From Kuschelorhynchus macadamiae (taxonomy: Eukaryota; Arthropoda; Insecta; Coleoptera; Curculionidae), in the NCBI GenBank assembly GCA_030620095.1, contig JAUTXW010005178.1, positions 1 through 64,000 of the forward strand: 64,000 nucleotides of DNA, written 5' to 3'. The translations under genes were made by a program, and so were the position numbers. Shown here piece by piece: positions 12,131 to 22,773 of this stretch. The notes below the pieces were generated by a model, which saw only the letters and a program-made list of their open reading frames with translations, did not search any database and was not told the DNA's origin. The first letter of the stretch is position 1, and each line of letters starts with the position of its first letter.

Positions 12131-13835
12131 AATCGGTAAATTCCTTTACCCGGAACTTCCCTCGTTACGAATTAATACTTTTATTGGGAAGAGGGAACTG
12201 TGATCCAAGTTAGTTCAGTACATAGTCACAGTATATATGTGATACATATACTGTCTCTGCATTTTTATTGTGCGCCATTTTGTTCCATCATATTGGATTC
12301 ATATGCAGCAATAAAGTTTCAATATGTCGACAATTTAAAAAAAGACTATTGTTTTTTTACTGAACCCTAACCCTAAATAATACACCACTCTAAGATAAAA
12401 ACAAGAGGATCGTTAACGAAACCCATTTAGAAACTTAATATATCGGAAGTATCTGTGGACAAATGGAATATGTAAAGACTGATAGTGTGGGTTTCATGCT
12501 GAATATAGAATCTACATATGTGTCCCGAAGATGCAAGAATAAAGCTGCGGAACGTCGACTATTTAAAAATAGTCTTTTCTTACCGGATTCTAACCCCAAA
12601 TAATAAACCACTCTAACATAACCACAAAAGGATTGTTAACGAACACCATTTAGAAACTTAATATCTGGGTAATATATGCGGAACAACGGAGTAAAAGTAC
12701 TGATAATATGGGTTTCATGCAGGATATAAGTTTTGAGTTCAGCTTTTGATAAAAATTTGAAGTCAAATAGTTTTTGGTTGCCGTTTTGTTCGGCCACCTT
12801 GACTTAGTACCAGAATTTTACTAGTTGATCCCTATACCACAATCCTTTATAACACACAATTTAAAATCAAACTATTAAGCAGTTTTTCAAGTTAAATTTT
12901 TAAATATTTTATTAAGCCGCCGTTTTGTTCCGCCATCTTGGATTTGTACCAAAATATTACTAGTTAATTCTAATATAATACTTGATGTTTTTTGCAAAAT
13001 TTGAGATAAATAATGAGATGAGTAGTTTTTTAATAATATTTTTTTAAAGACTTCACTAGGCCGCCATTTTGTTTTGCCATATTGGATTTTTACCAAAATA
13101 TTATCGGGTCATCCTCAAATGACCCTTAATTTCTGACCAGAATTTGAAATAAATGGGGTAACTAGTCTTTAAGTTATGCCGCGAACTGAAAGACAGACAC
13201 ACAAAGAGACAGACCGCTAGACGAACCGACGGAATAAAAGAAATTATTTTTTGGCATCTAGCGACGCTAAAACGTCACGATATGTAAATCCTAAGAGGGT
13301 GATTTTTTCACGATTACAAACATTTTATTTGGCCGCCATTTTGTTCGGCCATCTTGAATTAGTACGACTACTTTACTAGTTAATCCCTATACCACAATTA
13401 GTTAAGGCACACAATTTGATATCAAACCATTAAGCAGTTTTTCCAGGTTGAATTTTAAAATAATTTATTTTGTCACCATCTTGGGTTCCTACCACAATTT
13501 TACCACGTGATTTCAACATAATACTTGATGTTTTTGCAAAATTTGAAATAAATTTAAAGAGTAATTTATTACCAATAATTTTTTTAACACTTCATTAGAC
13601 CACCGTTTTGTTTCGCCACCAGGTCATCACCATATGGCCCTTAATTTTGGATTAAAATTTGAAGTCAATCGGATAAGTAGTTTTTTAGCTACGCCGCGAA
13701 AAGACAGACAGACCGACGGAATTGAGAAACATTTTTTTCATCATCTAGGAACCCTGAAACATGAAGATCCGAAAAAATCTCGGAGAGTGATTTTTTCACG
13801 ATTACAATACTTCCCTTTTACGAGGGAAGTAAAAA
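12131..13835 (+). mobile_element. GCC-box repeat family, copy A (longest non-coding copy)
   Basis: The head (12131-12170) reads AATCGGTAAATTCC then TTTACCCGGAACTTCCCTCG, and the tail (13809-13835) ends ACGAGGGAAGTAAAAA, so ACTTCCCTCGT is inverted at the two ends. Between them lie a tandem duplication (12344-12726) and subunits of about 135 bp. Each subunit carries a GCCGCCATTTTGTT-like box followed by a CCATCTTGGAT-like box (about 12270, 12778, 12912, 13060, 13330, 13463, 13598). Two tails, each with a GACAGAC-rich segment and GTGATTTTTTCACGATTAC, end at about 13316 and 13835. The copy therefore contains a larger duplication of about 550 bp. No protein is encoded. Related copies occur at 41461, 51600, 53622, 54288, 57738 and 60103. 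Confidence 0.85.
12344..12726 (+). repeat. Two-copy tandem repeat, period about 223 bp, inside GCC-box copy A
   Basis: 12344-12508 and 12558-12726 share long stretches, including AACCATTTAGAAACTTAATA-like and GGGTTTCATGCAGGATATA-like segments. The CCACTC word occurs at 12385 and again at 12608. Divergence between units is moderate, so the duplication is not recent. Confidence 0.85.
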
Positions 13836-13899
13836 CAATTTGTAGCGATTTTTGATATCTTGGTTTGTTTGCAGTATACAGGGATTCTACGAAAATTTT

Positions 13900-15300
13900 G
13901 ATATATTCATATAAATAAATAAATACATAAATAAATAATGTCTCTTATTAATATATAGAAACAATACATAATGTAATAAAGTAAGTAAATATATGTTTAC
14001 ACCTGGCGCAGTCTAGCTTTTAATAGCTACTCAACTGAACCAGACGAAAACAAAACAAAAAAAATAAAATAATTAAAATGAAAAACTATTCAAGTCCTCA
14101 TTAAGTAATTACGCAAAAAAAAGAGAGAGTTTACACAAAAAAACTAAAATAACAACTAAATTAAAAATAAAATAAATAGCTAGTTTCGAGTGAATAAAAA
14201 AATACGTTAAGAAAAATAAAAAAAAAGAACCAAACATTAAGAAAACCTTTCCAAGTAGGTCACTGAGAAGCAATCTAATTTATCATATTCTGCAAAGTTA
14301 ATTCATATTTTTTATAGTGCGCTTTGAAAGTGTTACTATTAAGGTTTAGCAAGTTGTTCGGTAAGCTATTATAATGATGTACTGCACTGTAATTGAATCC
14401 ACGCTGAAAAATGGAACTCTGATGATGAGGCATGGTTAACCCTTCGTTATTTCGGAGATTTAAATTGCGAATGTCATGGCGAAAAACCAAGCGTTCACGA
14501 ATGGAAAAGGGAGATGCAGGATTATTAATTGTTTTTATTAAAAAGGTACATAAATGTATGTTTCTACGAACCTCAATTTTTAGCCAGTTAATTCTCCTGA
14601 AGTATTCAGAAATGTGATCATATTTCCTAAGACTATAAACAAATCTGACATACGCATTCTGTAGTCTTTGTACCCGATTTCTCCTCTCCTGGTCAGGGCA
14701 AAAACTATACACAAAATCAAAATAATTGAAATTTGATAATACAAGCGATTCGCACAAGTGTCTCCTTAAATTTACATTTAAAATATGCCTGTTATTGTTT
14801 AACATTGTGAGAGAGAGATAATATTTTTGGACTATTTTTTTAGATGTTCTTTAAACCTTAATTGACTATCCAATATTAACCTTAGGTTTTTCGCAGAGGC
14901 ATCAAAACTTAATCTTGAACCATTAATGGAGATATAGACGATATTTTTTAAAAATATTAAATTATTATTTTTGCCAAATACCAAAAGATAGAACTTAGAA
15001 GGGTTCAGATTCAAATTATGGCCCTTAGAAAGTTGATACAGGGTTTCTAGATCTGTGTTTATAAATGATTCGGCAAGTTTGTAATCCTCCGTATCAAAGC
15101 AACAATATAATTGCGTATCGTTTGCGAAAGCTTGAACTTTACGAAAAGGTAATGATTTTAATATATCAGACGTATAAACCAAAAACAAGAGAGGTCCCAA
15201 ATAGAGTCTTGTGGCACTCCACATAATATTTCCGCTTGCTCGGCAAATGTATTATTTGAGTAAATTTTTTGAAACCTATCGGATAAAATAGAGCGTTAAC
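13900..15300 (-). mobile_element. 5'-truncated LINE (CR1/Jockey-type), 3' portion
   Basis: The minus strand carries the end of a LINE reverse transcriptase (14275-15250) followed by an A/T-rich 3' region that ends in a degenerate (TTTA)n run near 13905-13935. The element abuts GCC-box copy A. The 5' side is lost: upstream of the RT finger-palm region the sequence is no longer recognisable. Confidence 0.8.
14275..15250 (-). pseudogene. LINE reverse transcriptase, C-terminal part, decayed
   Basis: From 15250 downwards the minus strand reads a GVPQDS-like block, then in a shifted frame LGPLLFLVYTSDIL, then FANDTQLY, where the family has FADDTQLY. One of the two catalytic aspartates is thus replaced by asparagine. 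The frame stops at 14832. A second open segment (14275-14805) carries the LINE thumb and C-terminal region, with HLCESLVLSNFNYFD and LQNAYVRFVYSLRKYDHI. Two frame breaks and the lost aspartate make it non-functional. Assignment to LINEs is firm; the clade (CR1/Jockey-like) is less certain. Confidence 0.88.
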
Positions 15301-15993
15301 TTAACAACCTGTATACAAAACAAAACTTCATCATCTAATTCAGGATCATGGTTTATAGCGTTAACATCAGGATTAAGAAGCATGGATTCAGAGAGAAACT
15401 AGCTAGAATTTTCCAACCAGTATACGAGTTGTGATAAAATTTTTGTGAACTAGGGATCTTTTTGCGAAAACTGTTTTTTAATTTTTACTCTAGCAGTTTT
15501 ATTATACTAAATGTAGGGTATTCTTTTTCAATTCTAAAGAGTTTCCATATTATTGAATCCTGAAATCTTACAAAGCATTATTTTTTTAAATCGTTGTATC
15601 AGGGACTGATGTAAAAGAAAACTGATAAAGATATATTGCATTTTATTAAGAATGTACAGCATGTGTCATACAATCGTACCTGGTGAGTCAACGATATGAG
15701 ATTAAGTTTAAATTTTTAGGTAATATCCCCAAACTCATTATATTTGTTGTAAAACGAGATTATCGCTTATGCACATTTTAAAAATACTTTTGGCTATTTA
15801 GGGTGCGCAAAATAAGAAAAAAGTTATAAAAATTTATATCTTTTTCTGATGAGAGAAAAATATTTATTGTAATCGATAAGAAAACACTTTACGATATTAT
15901 TAAACACAATTCTTTTGTTTCATAGTACCTAGATCACAGAAGCTTGGTTTTCTAGAATTATTGAATCCTTAATTATGCACTTATATGTTGTTT
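15301..15993. other. Unrecognised AT-rich stretch
   Basis: No open frame or repeat with a recognisable identity. The left edge may contain eroded LINE sequence. Confidence 0.5.
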
Positions 15994-16006
15994 TTATTAT
16001 TATTAT

Positions 16007-18834
16007 CAAAATTGACAATCATTTTCTTAATAAATGTTGGATTCCGAGCCCATCCCGGATGCATGCATCAATAGGAGTGGGCTGGTTTCTATTAGTTCTA
16101 TATGTTGTCCTGTAAGAATTTTCTCACTATGTGGCAAGTACTAAGCAGGACTGCCTTCAGGATGTCGATGAACGTGTTAGTATGCAGTCCTATGATTTTC
16201 AAGTTCTGTTCTAGTGTTTTTGGAACTAGTCCAGTAAACCTTGTTGAGTCGCCACATCTGCTGTATCTCGATGGCCAGCTCCGCATATTTGGCCTTTTTC
16301 TCTTGGTATTTTATTTTATCCAAAATTTTTTTATCCAACACGTTCTTATTGTTGGGTACAGCGACATCTATCAAATAAGCGGTCTTTGTTTCCTTATTTA
16401 ACAGTACCACATCAGGCCGATTATTCGTCACCCGTCTGTCGGTGATAATTGCCGGGTCGTAGTACAGTTTGAAGGCATTATTTTCAAGCGCTGAACTTGG
16501 TTGGCATTTATAATAGGGCACAAAAGTGCTAAGGAGCCCGTATTTATTGGCAAGCATCTGGTGTATGATGTTACACACCTGGTTATGTCGCTGGAGGTAG
16601 TCCTGGTTTGCTAGGCAAGTGCAGCCAGATGTTATATGCTGTATAGTCTCTGATCTCTCGCTACATTTTCGACACTTATCGGATTCAACAGACCGGTCTT
16701 CGATGATGAATTTAGTGTAATTTTGTGTATTAATAACTTGGTCCTGTATTGCAATCACAAATCCTTCTGTCTCTGTTAATAGTCGTCCATCCTTCAGCCA
16801 TCTGTTGGATGCTTCCTTACCTATATGTGGCTGATTCAAGTCATTGTGATGTCGGCCGTGCAGTGCCATGTGAGCCCACTCTTTTTGTTTGTCGGGGTCT
16901 GAAAGCGATTTTAGAATGGTGTTGTCACTTGCGAGATTGAGTGGAGAATACTAGTTGTCACTATGCGGTAAAGGCTTGATGTTTGTGCCTTGTTAGTGGA
17001 AAAATCTCTCAATTTTTGCAGCTGTAGGGAGCGCGAATTGGTCAAGTCAACAAGAGATCTTCCAACCTCTTTTCGTGGTAAGATCATTCGGAGAGTTGAT
17101 GATCTTGGGTGGGGTGACTTGTACTTGGTCATCATTAGGTGAGTAGTTCGTTGTAGTCCCTCTAGCTCCGTGTTAGTCTATTTCAACATTCCGAAACTGT
17201 AGGTCAGGACAGGCACAGCATATGTGTTAATTGCTGTAATGAGATTTCTGGCGTTCAGTTCTGTCTTCAGAAGAGCTCGCACTCTTTGTTTGAACGTACT
17301 GATCTTTCAGCTTGGTTTTTCCTTGCGTATCCTGGAGCAGTCTAGCTTGTTGGAATACTAGATATTTGTAGGGCTTTCCTTCTTTAATCGCTTGAACTAT
17401 TTCTCCATTGGGTAAGGCTACATCACCATTAATGACTTTGCTTTTTTCAATGTTTAAGGCTTTACGCTAAGCAGAACCAAAGTGGACTTAACATGTCTCC
17501 TTCGTAAATTCCCCTATTGATGTGTATCTCATCGGCTGTAGGAGATTGATTTCCATTATAGATCCTCAGGTTCGTTCTCCATTGGTGCTTGATAGTTGCT
17601 AGGAAATTAACGATCATAGGGTGAATTTTGTATATTTCTAGTACGTTTATGAGCTAGGAATGTGGTACACTGACAAATGCCTTTTTATAGTCTATAAAAG
17701 CAGTTTGTATGTTGCGTTGTTTTTTTTGTGCCTGCTTAAGTACCACAGAGTCGAAGAAAAGTTCTTCTTGCATCCTTGATGGTCTCGAATGCATCCCTTC
17801 TGTGCCTCGGCTAATAGGTTATGACTGTCGATATAGTGATAGATACGATTTGTAATGCATCTTGTGTATGGTGGGCAAACAGGTGATGGGCCTGTACTGG
17901 GACGGGTTTTCTCTCATATTGCTTTTGGGTAGTAGTTGTAGTGCCCAGCATGACAAATGTGGGGGTTGCCTCCGGATGGTGCATTATTTTGGTAAAATGA
18001 CCAGCCCTAACTTCATGGAGGACCTCAAATTTCTTATACCAGAAATTGTGAATACAGTCAACTCCTGGCGACTTCCAGATGCTCGTTCCCTTAATAAAGT
18101 TGCTGACTTCCTCTTTGGTGATAGAGTCAAATTTCATTTGTGGTGTTTGAATTTGATCACGTTGACATTGTATCCGTGTATCATTTTGGTTATGCTCTCT
18201 CAATACTCGGTCAAATGCTCTATGCTCGACAGCATCTTCTCAGTATTGGTTTGATGTTTGGTGTTATTGATATCCCGATAGAACTGTCTTTGGTTGGTGT
18301 TGAAAAGCCGGTTCTGTCGTTTTCTCTTTGAGCATTTGTTGTATATCTGCAGACGTTTTGCTTTAGTTTTTAGTGTTTGCTTTAGTGTATCCTGATTTTC
18401 ACCTAGTTTTTGTTGATAGTAGAGATCGGCGGGTTTTTTATCTATCTTCTTAATATCTTCTTAATGCGCGTTTTAAGTCTACTGGAGGGGTGTTCATTCT
18501 GCCAAAATTCTGCGAGTCTTCCTAGTTCTTGTCTCAAATCATCAGTTGTCTTCTCAAGTATTTTCTGCCATATGGGTTTTTGTTGGTGTATAGCTTTGCC
18601 TGTTTCCTTCTGGGAATGCACATGTTGTTTATGACATCTAAGGACGGCGACGGCAGAGCGGCAGATGAATGTGTGGAGCTTCTCAAGGATGTCATACTCC
18701 AAACTAAACTCTGCTAGTGGGGTGTTGAAAATCTTGAGAATGCTGTAAGTCTTCCGACTAGTTCTAAGTTTCGGAAGCTAAGGTCTTTGAGTTGGATCCA
18801 GGCCGTTAAACTCAGCAACAGCTGAGTTTAACTG
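16007..18834 (-). mobile_element. R4/Dong-like LINE with restriction-like endonuclease, bordered by TAA/ATT repeats
   Basis: The element reads on the minus strand. An ATT run of 33 bases lies at its 5' side (18835-18867), and a shorter one (15994-16006) lies at its 3' side. Dong elements of the R4 clade are known to insert into TAA repeats, and the encoded protein has the matching reverse transcriptase plus restriction-like endonuclease. A perfect 9-bp hairpin (18808-18816 with 18821-18829) sits just inside the 5' border. Clade placement rests on architecture and flanks, not on a tree. Confidence 0.75.
16098..18800 (-). pseudogene. R4/Dong-like LINE polyprotein: reverse transcriptase with C-terminal PD-(D/E)XK endonuclease
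   Basis: Segments in order down the minus strand are: an N-terminal region (18442-18702, with IWQKILEKTTDDLRQELGRL); the RT start (17811-18203, with KEEVSNFIKGTSIWKSPGVD); a KAF-type palm motif near 17690; GDMLSPLWFCLA near 17490; a post-palm region (16911-17135, with LPRKEVGRSLVDL); and the endonuclease (16177-16869). The last part shows a CRKCSERSETIQHITSGC zinc motif, then NNRPDVVLLNKETKTAYLID, which is the PD and D of the restriction-like nuclease. It ends in VRKFLQDNI at 16098. SPLWFCLA runs straight into ALNIEKSKV near 17465, so the YxDD catalytic block has been deleted. Several frameshifts separate the segments. Confidence 0.85.
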
Positions 18835-18867
18835 ATTATTATTATTATTATTATTATTAATATTATT
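18835..18867 (+). repeat. (ATT)n microsatellite at the 5' border of the R4/Dong-like LINE
   Basis: Ten or eleven ATT units with one interruption. It matches the known target preference of Dong elements for TAA repeats. Confidence 0.9.
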
Positions 18868-19603
18868 CTATAGCACTCCAGCATGCTGAAGGACTATATC
18901 TTCACGCTGCCTAGAGGATTAAATACCAATATTAGGAAATAAAAAGTTTATTTCTGTAAAATGAATGATCAATATTATATTTTATGGTTAAAATAAGTTT
19001 TAATCTATAAAAAGGAGCATTATTTTATTATATAGAATACTATGTTAGTTAACAAATTAGAGCTTTTTTGAAAAATTGATACATTACAAAATATTAGGCA
19101 ACTGTGAATTTACAAATTACACTTTATATTTTAATAAACTAAAATGTTTTTATTTATTTTGCTTTTTGCACAAACAATTCAAAACCGTTATTTTGAACAA
19201 TATCAACAGCTAACAATGAAACACATTTACTTTTACATGAGTCTCCCATAAGCAGAATTTTTGCTTTGGGAAAATCAGGACAAGATTATTTATTTAATAA
19301 TTTAATGAATCTGTTTTACGATATTCTGATTATTTTCGGAGATGCAATTAAGGTCACTAAACTTTAGATAAGTCTTTAGTTTTCCTCGTTATCAGAATTA
19401 GAATATTAACCTGATTTTGATAAAGAATTACGATCAGTACCATAATTAGGAAGTGGAAGAAGATTTAACATATTGGGTTTTTTTTTAAAAACAGTGGTAA
19501 CGGTTTTTTTTAGAGAGCCTAGATATTATAGGATCCGACGAAAAAAATGCAACAAATCTGTCATTGTTTACTCTCTAGAGAATTTTCTTGTGTTAAATTC
19601 TCT
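18868..19603. other. AT-rich stretch, no gene
   Basis: Nothing recognisable; the right edge (from about 19500) may hold the last eroded codons of the Transib transposase. Confidence 0.5.
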
Positions 19604-21180
19604 TAACGTCTTTTTAAATCTTTATTCCTTGCTTCTGAAAAAGTGCCGATAGATGTCTGTCTCCGCCATGGATGAGTAAACGATGAACGCTATTTGGAAG
19701 ATAAAACTGCGGATATAATGAAATAAACATTGTTACAGTTTCTAGCGCATATTCTTTAAACTTACCAGCATCGCCGTCATACCCATATGATATGGTTTTT
19801 AAAATGACAGCAAATCGTTTAACGAGGTTTTCGCTTAGCCCTGTAATCTGTGATGTTAATGAGGGATCTTCAAAAAGGCGCTTAGTTGTGTTTCCATCAT
19901 TTGTGGTTCTAAAGCCCGGTTTTGGGATGTCCACTAGAAGGACCATTTCTTTCCTTATTCGGTCTATAATATCTCTTTTTCTTTCTCGAAAAACATTCTT
20001 ATTTTCTTGGCTTTTAACAGGCCAAGATTGAAAGAGTAGTCGATATGACACATTTAAGAAACACTCAAATCAACAAATCCAAGCATGAAGACTAGAGAGG
20101 CCATAATGCAAATTATTGGGGTTAATATTTAATGTTTTGATGATGTACAAATTATTCATTTGTTTAGGTGTTGCTTTACATATACCGCATACCTGATTTG
20201 AGGTTGTGCAAATCATCCTAAACATTTTACCATCAAGCATGGTAAGTTTAAAATTAACGGTGTTTGTTTTATTTATTTTGTAGCGTACATTTGTAATGAT
20301 AGCATACAGATAGAAACAAAAATTTTCACCAGTAAATATTTGCTTACATCGAGAGTGGCCTGAACTTCCATCTCAGTACCACTTATAAGTTAGAGTCACT
20401 TCAATATTATCATTAAAACCGCAGTGTCGCAAAACTTTTTCCTGTAATTTAAAATGTCTATCTGCTGTATGGTTTGTAAGAGCTTGCAAGTTGATAATGG
20501 CTAATCTCTATAAAATAGCAATATATCTTTCTTCAGGATACATTTTTCTTGCACATTGAACTTGATTGCAGGAGGGGTAAATATTTGCGTTTCTACTTTT
20601 TGCTCCTCGTTGCATTAAAATAAAAATGCCTTTGTAAAACGGCCATCAACAAAAAGTGCTACAGATTCTTCTGGAGTTTACTTTACTATGGCTAACGTTG
20701 ATGATTTATAAGCATTGAGAAATTTGGTAACCATATCTGAAGACCTTGTAGAAATTTCTGCTATTAGTTTGGCTGTGTTTTGTTCAACCGAACGATGCAA
20801 ATTTCTTTACGGCGCAAAAATTAATTCTTTTATACTGTTGTCGTCGAGCAAATGTTTTATTTTTGCTTTTTACTTTGGGCCGAAACTTAATTAAAATTTT
20901 CGGTCGGGCGACCCATTTTTTTTGTTTTGCCTATGTAAAGAAGAAACGAACAGAAGTTTTCGTTCTCAAACAGAACTCTTCTCGCGATTTTGACATATTT
21001 CCTTTTAAAAAAACTGGTAATGTTTCTGACCTGAGTGGAATAGCCGGATGATTTATTTTATTTCTGACATAATTAATTCCTGCCATATTTTTTTCATAAA
21101 TTGTCCTATTTTGATTCCACGCTATAAAAAGCTCGCGACTGGAGATAGTGACTAGCTCTAAACAAAAAATGCACAAATTA
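19520..21180 (-). pseudogene. Transib (RAG1-related) transposase relic
   Basis: Transib transposases are DDE cut-and-paste enzymes homologous to the RAG1 core. On the minus strand, in order: an N-terminal block (21176-20931) with NRTIYEKNMAGINYVRNK and IPLRSETLPVFLKGN; a decayed middle (20800-20420) with YPSCNQVQCARK- and ADRHFKLQ-like pieces; the first catalytic aspartate in DGSSGHS (20352-20372), preceded by TGA (20373-20375); CGICKATPKQMNNL (about 20190), the zinc-type motif; NLHYGLSSLHAWI (about 20085) followed by TGA; a long open block (19614-20051) with VDIPKPGFRTTNDGNTTKRL and NSVHRLLIHG; and, after a frameshift, SEARNKDLKRR (19604-19635), which holds the expected last catalytic glutamate region. 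Multiple stops and frameshifts show that it is dead. Confidence 0.85.
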
Positions 21181-22039
21181 ATTACAAACTTTCATAAAAA
21201 GCACTAAAAAGTTGAAAAGAAATAGTAAGCTTTCTGTTACCATAACTAAAGCGAAGGGTGCAAATTAACATTTATACTTCAAGATGATGAGAAGATGGAA
21301 AAAAAAATTCTCGTTATCTTAAGGCATAAATTTTAGTTTGCGCCCATCGCCTTTATTATGATATCAGAAAGCTAAAAATTTATTTTCAACCTTTTAATAA
21401 ATTATATAAAAGCTTGTTAAAAAAAGTTGAATTAAATTTTTAATTATGGCTCAACCTATGTATATATTCGAAAGATGAGAGCTAACAACTTTGTAAATTT
21501 TAAAATCTTATCAAAAATTCGTTATCCGCCATTCGAAGAACCCCTATATACTAATGTTGAACGAATTCGGACATACTTAAACATTACCTTTCTTCGTAAT
21601 TCGTAATCCTCCACCAAATAAACCCCTTTGTACCAATTTTAAACGAGATCGGACATACTTAGATTGTAAAAACACCATTTATTGCAATTTGTTACAGCTA
21701 ATTTTAGTGTGGTTTCACAGGCCTAAGATGTTCCAACAATATCCAGTTTGGTGCAACCGTAATTGAGTGTAATTTGATAATAATGAGCTTTCCAAACTTG
21801 GATATATAAAACAATCCAATGAAAAATTCAGTTATATTTAAAGCTGGCTTTTAAAAGACAACCACGCTTACTTTAATAAAAATAACTAAATCATTTAATT
21901 TACTTACCTTGCATGTTTATCACACTTTTATTGCAAAAACTAAATCACTTTGTAGGCAAAACAGGAACTTGGTTTAGACGTAAATTGACAACCAAAAATG
22001 GCAATTATTTGACATTTAACATACTTAAAGTTTTTGCAC
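21181..22039. other. Gene-free stretch with a short two-copy tandem repeat
   Basis: 21539-21579 and 21621-21661 are related (AACCCCT..., AACGA..TCGGACATACTTA), with a period of 82 bp. No open frame or known element was seen otherwise. Confidence 0.6.
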
Positions 22040-22185
22040 AGCCTACTTCTAAATAAGTTACAGAAATTTCCCAAGTATGTAGGCAGTCCCCAGGAGAGTA
22101 ATTTTCTGAATCAATTTGCCACTCATTGTATCAACAACTATTGGGATTACTCGCGTCATGGTACCCCACTTTCTAGACACTCACA

Positions 22186-22394
22186 CTCGTATTCACTAAA
22201 TATGTTTAAATTTAGACCAGGTCTAACTTCACACTTATAGGTTTAGGATGACATTTTTCACATTTGAACAAATAATTGTTCTAAATATCACAATTACAAA
22301 ATAACAGTGACATAAGCGAAACATAACTGGCGAACTAAGAGTTTTAAGTACCATGGCAACTAGACCTGGTCTAAACCTTTTTAGTGAATACGAG
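22186..22394. mobile_element. MITE, 209 bp, copy 1 (nested in the R4/Dong-like LINE)
   Basis: The ends are inverted repeats starting CTCGTATTCACTAAA and continuing to a GACCAGGTCTA block on both sides (22186-22225 and 22362-22394). The interior is non-coding and contains GTGACATAAGCGAAACATAA. A related copy in opposite orientation lies at 60708-60903. Coding sequence of the second LINE lies on both sides, so the MITE inserted into the LINE. The target duplication is not clear. Confidence 0.85.
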
Positions 22395-22752
22395 GGTTCA
22401 AGTTCTAGGTCTTTTGATATTTTCTTTACTTTCTTCTTTGCGATGTTCCCGTCATTTGGGATCGTGACATAAAGAAGCCAACATCGTCTGTTTTTCTTTC
22501 GTTATATATGTCTGGCCTGTTTCCATTTATGGTTCGTCATGCCATACAGAGTGAAAACTTTATCAGTTTCTACTACTGTTTCAGCCCGATGTTCCTCCAT
22601 TATAGTGGCTTTCAGTGTACTCCGTTGTAGGCATATCCTGCATGTACTATTTGTCTCGCGTTTTAATCTGCGCTTGCGATAGTAACTAGTATTCAGCGCT
22701 TGATCTTCTGCAGCCAAAATTAAGCTTTCGGTTTCTCCTTTCAAACCTAAAC

Positions 22753-22773
22753 TAGGTTAGGTTAGGTTAGGTT
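22753..22773 (+). repeat. Short interstitial TTAGG-type telomere-like run
   Basis: TAGG followed by three TTAGG units. TTAGG is the telomere repeat of most insects. The run interrupts LINE coding sequence, so it could reflect double-strand break repair or chance. Confidence 0.7.
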
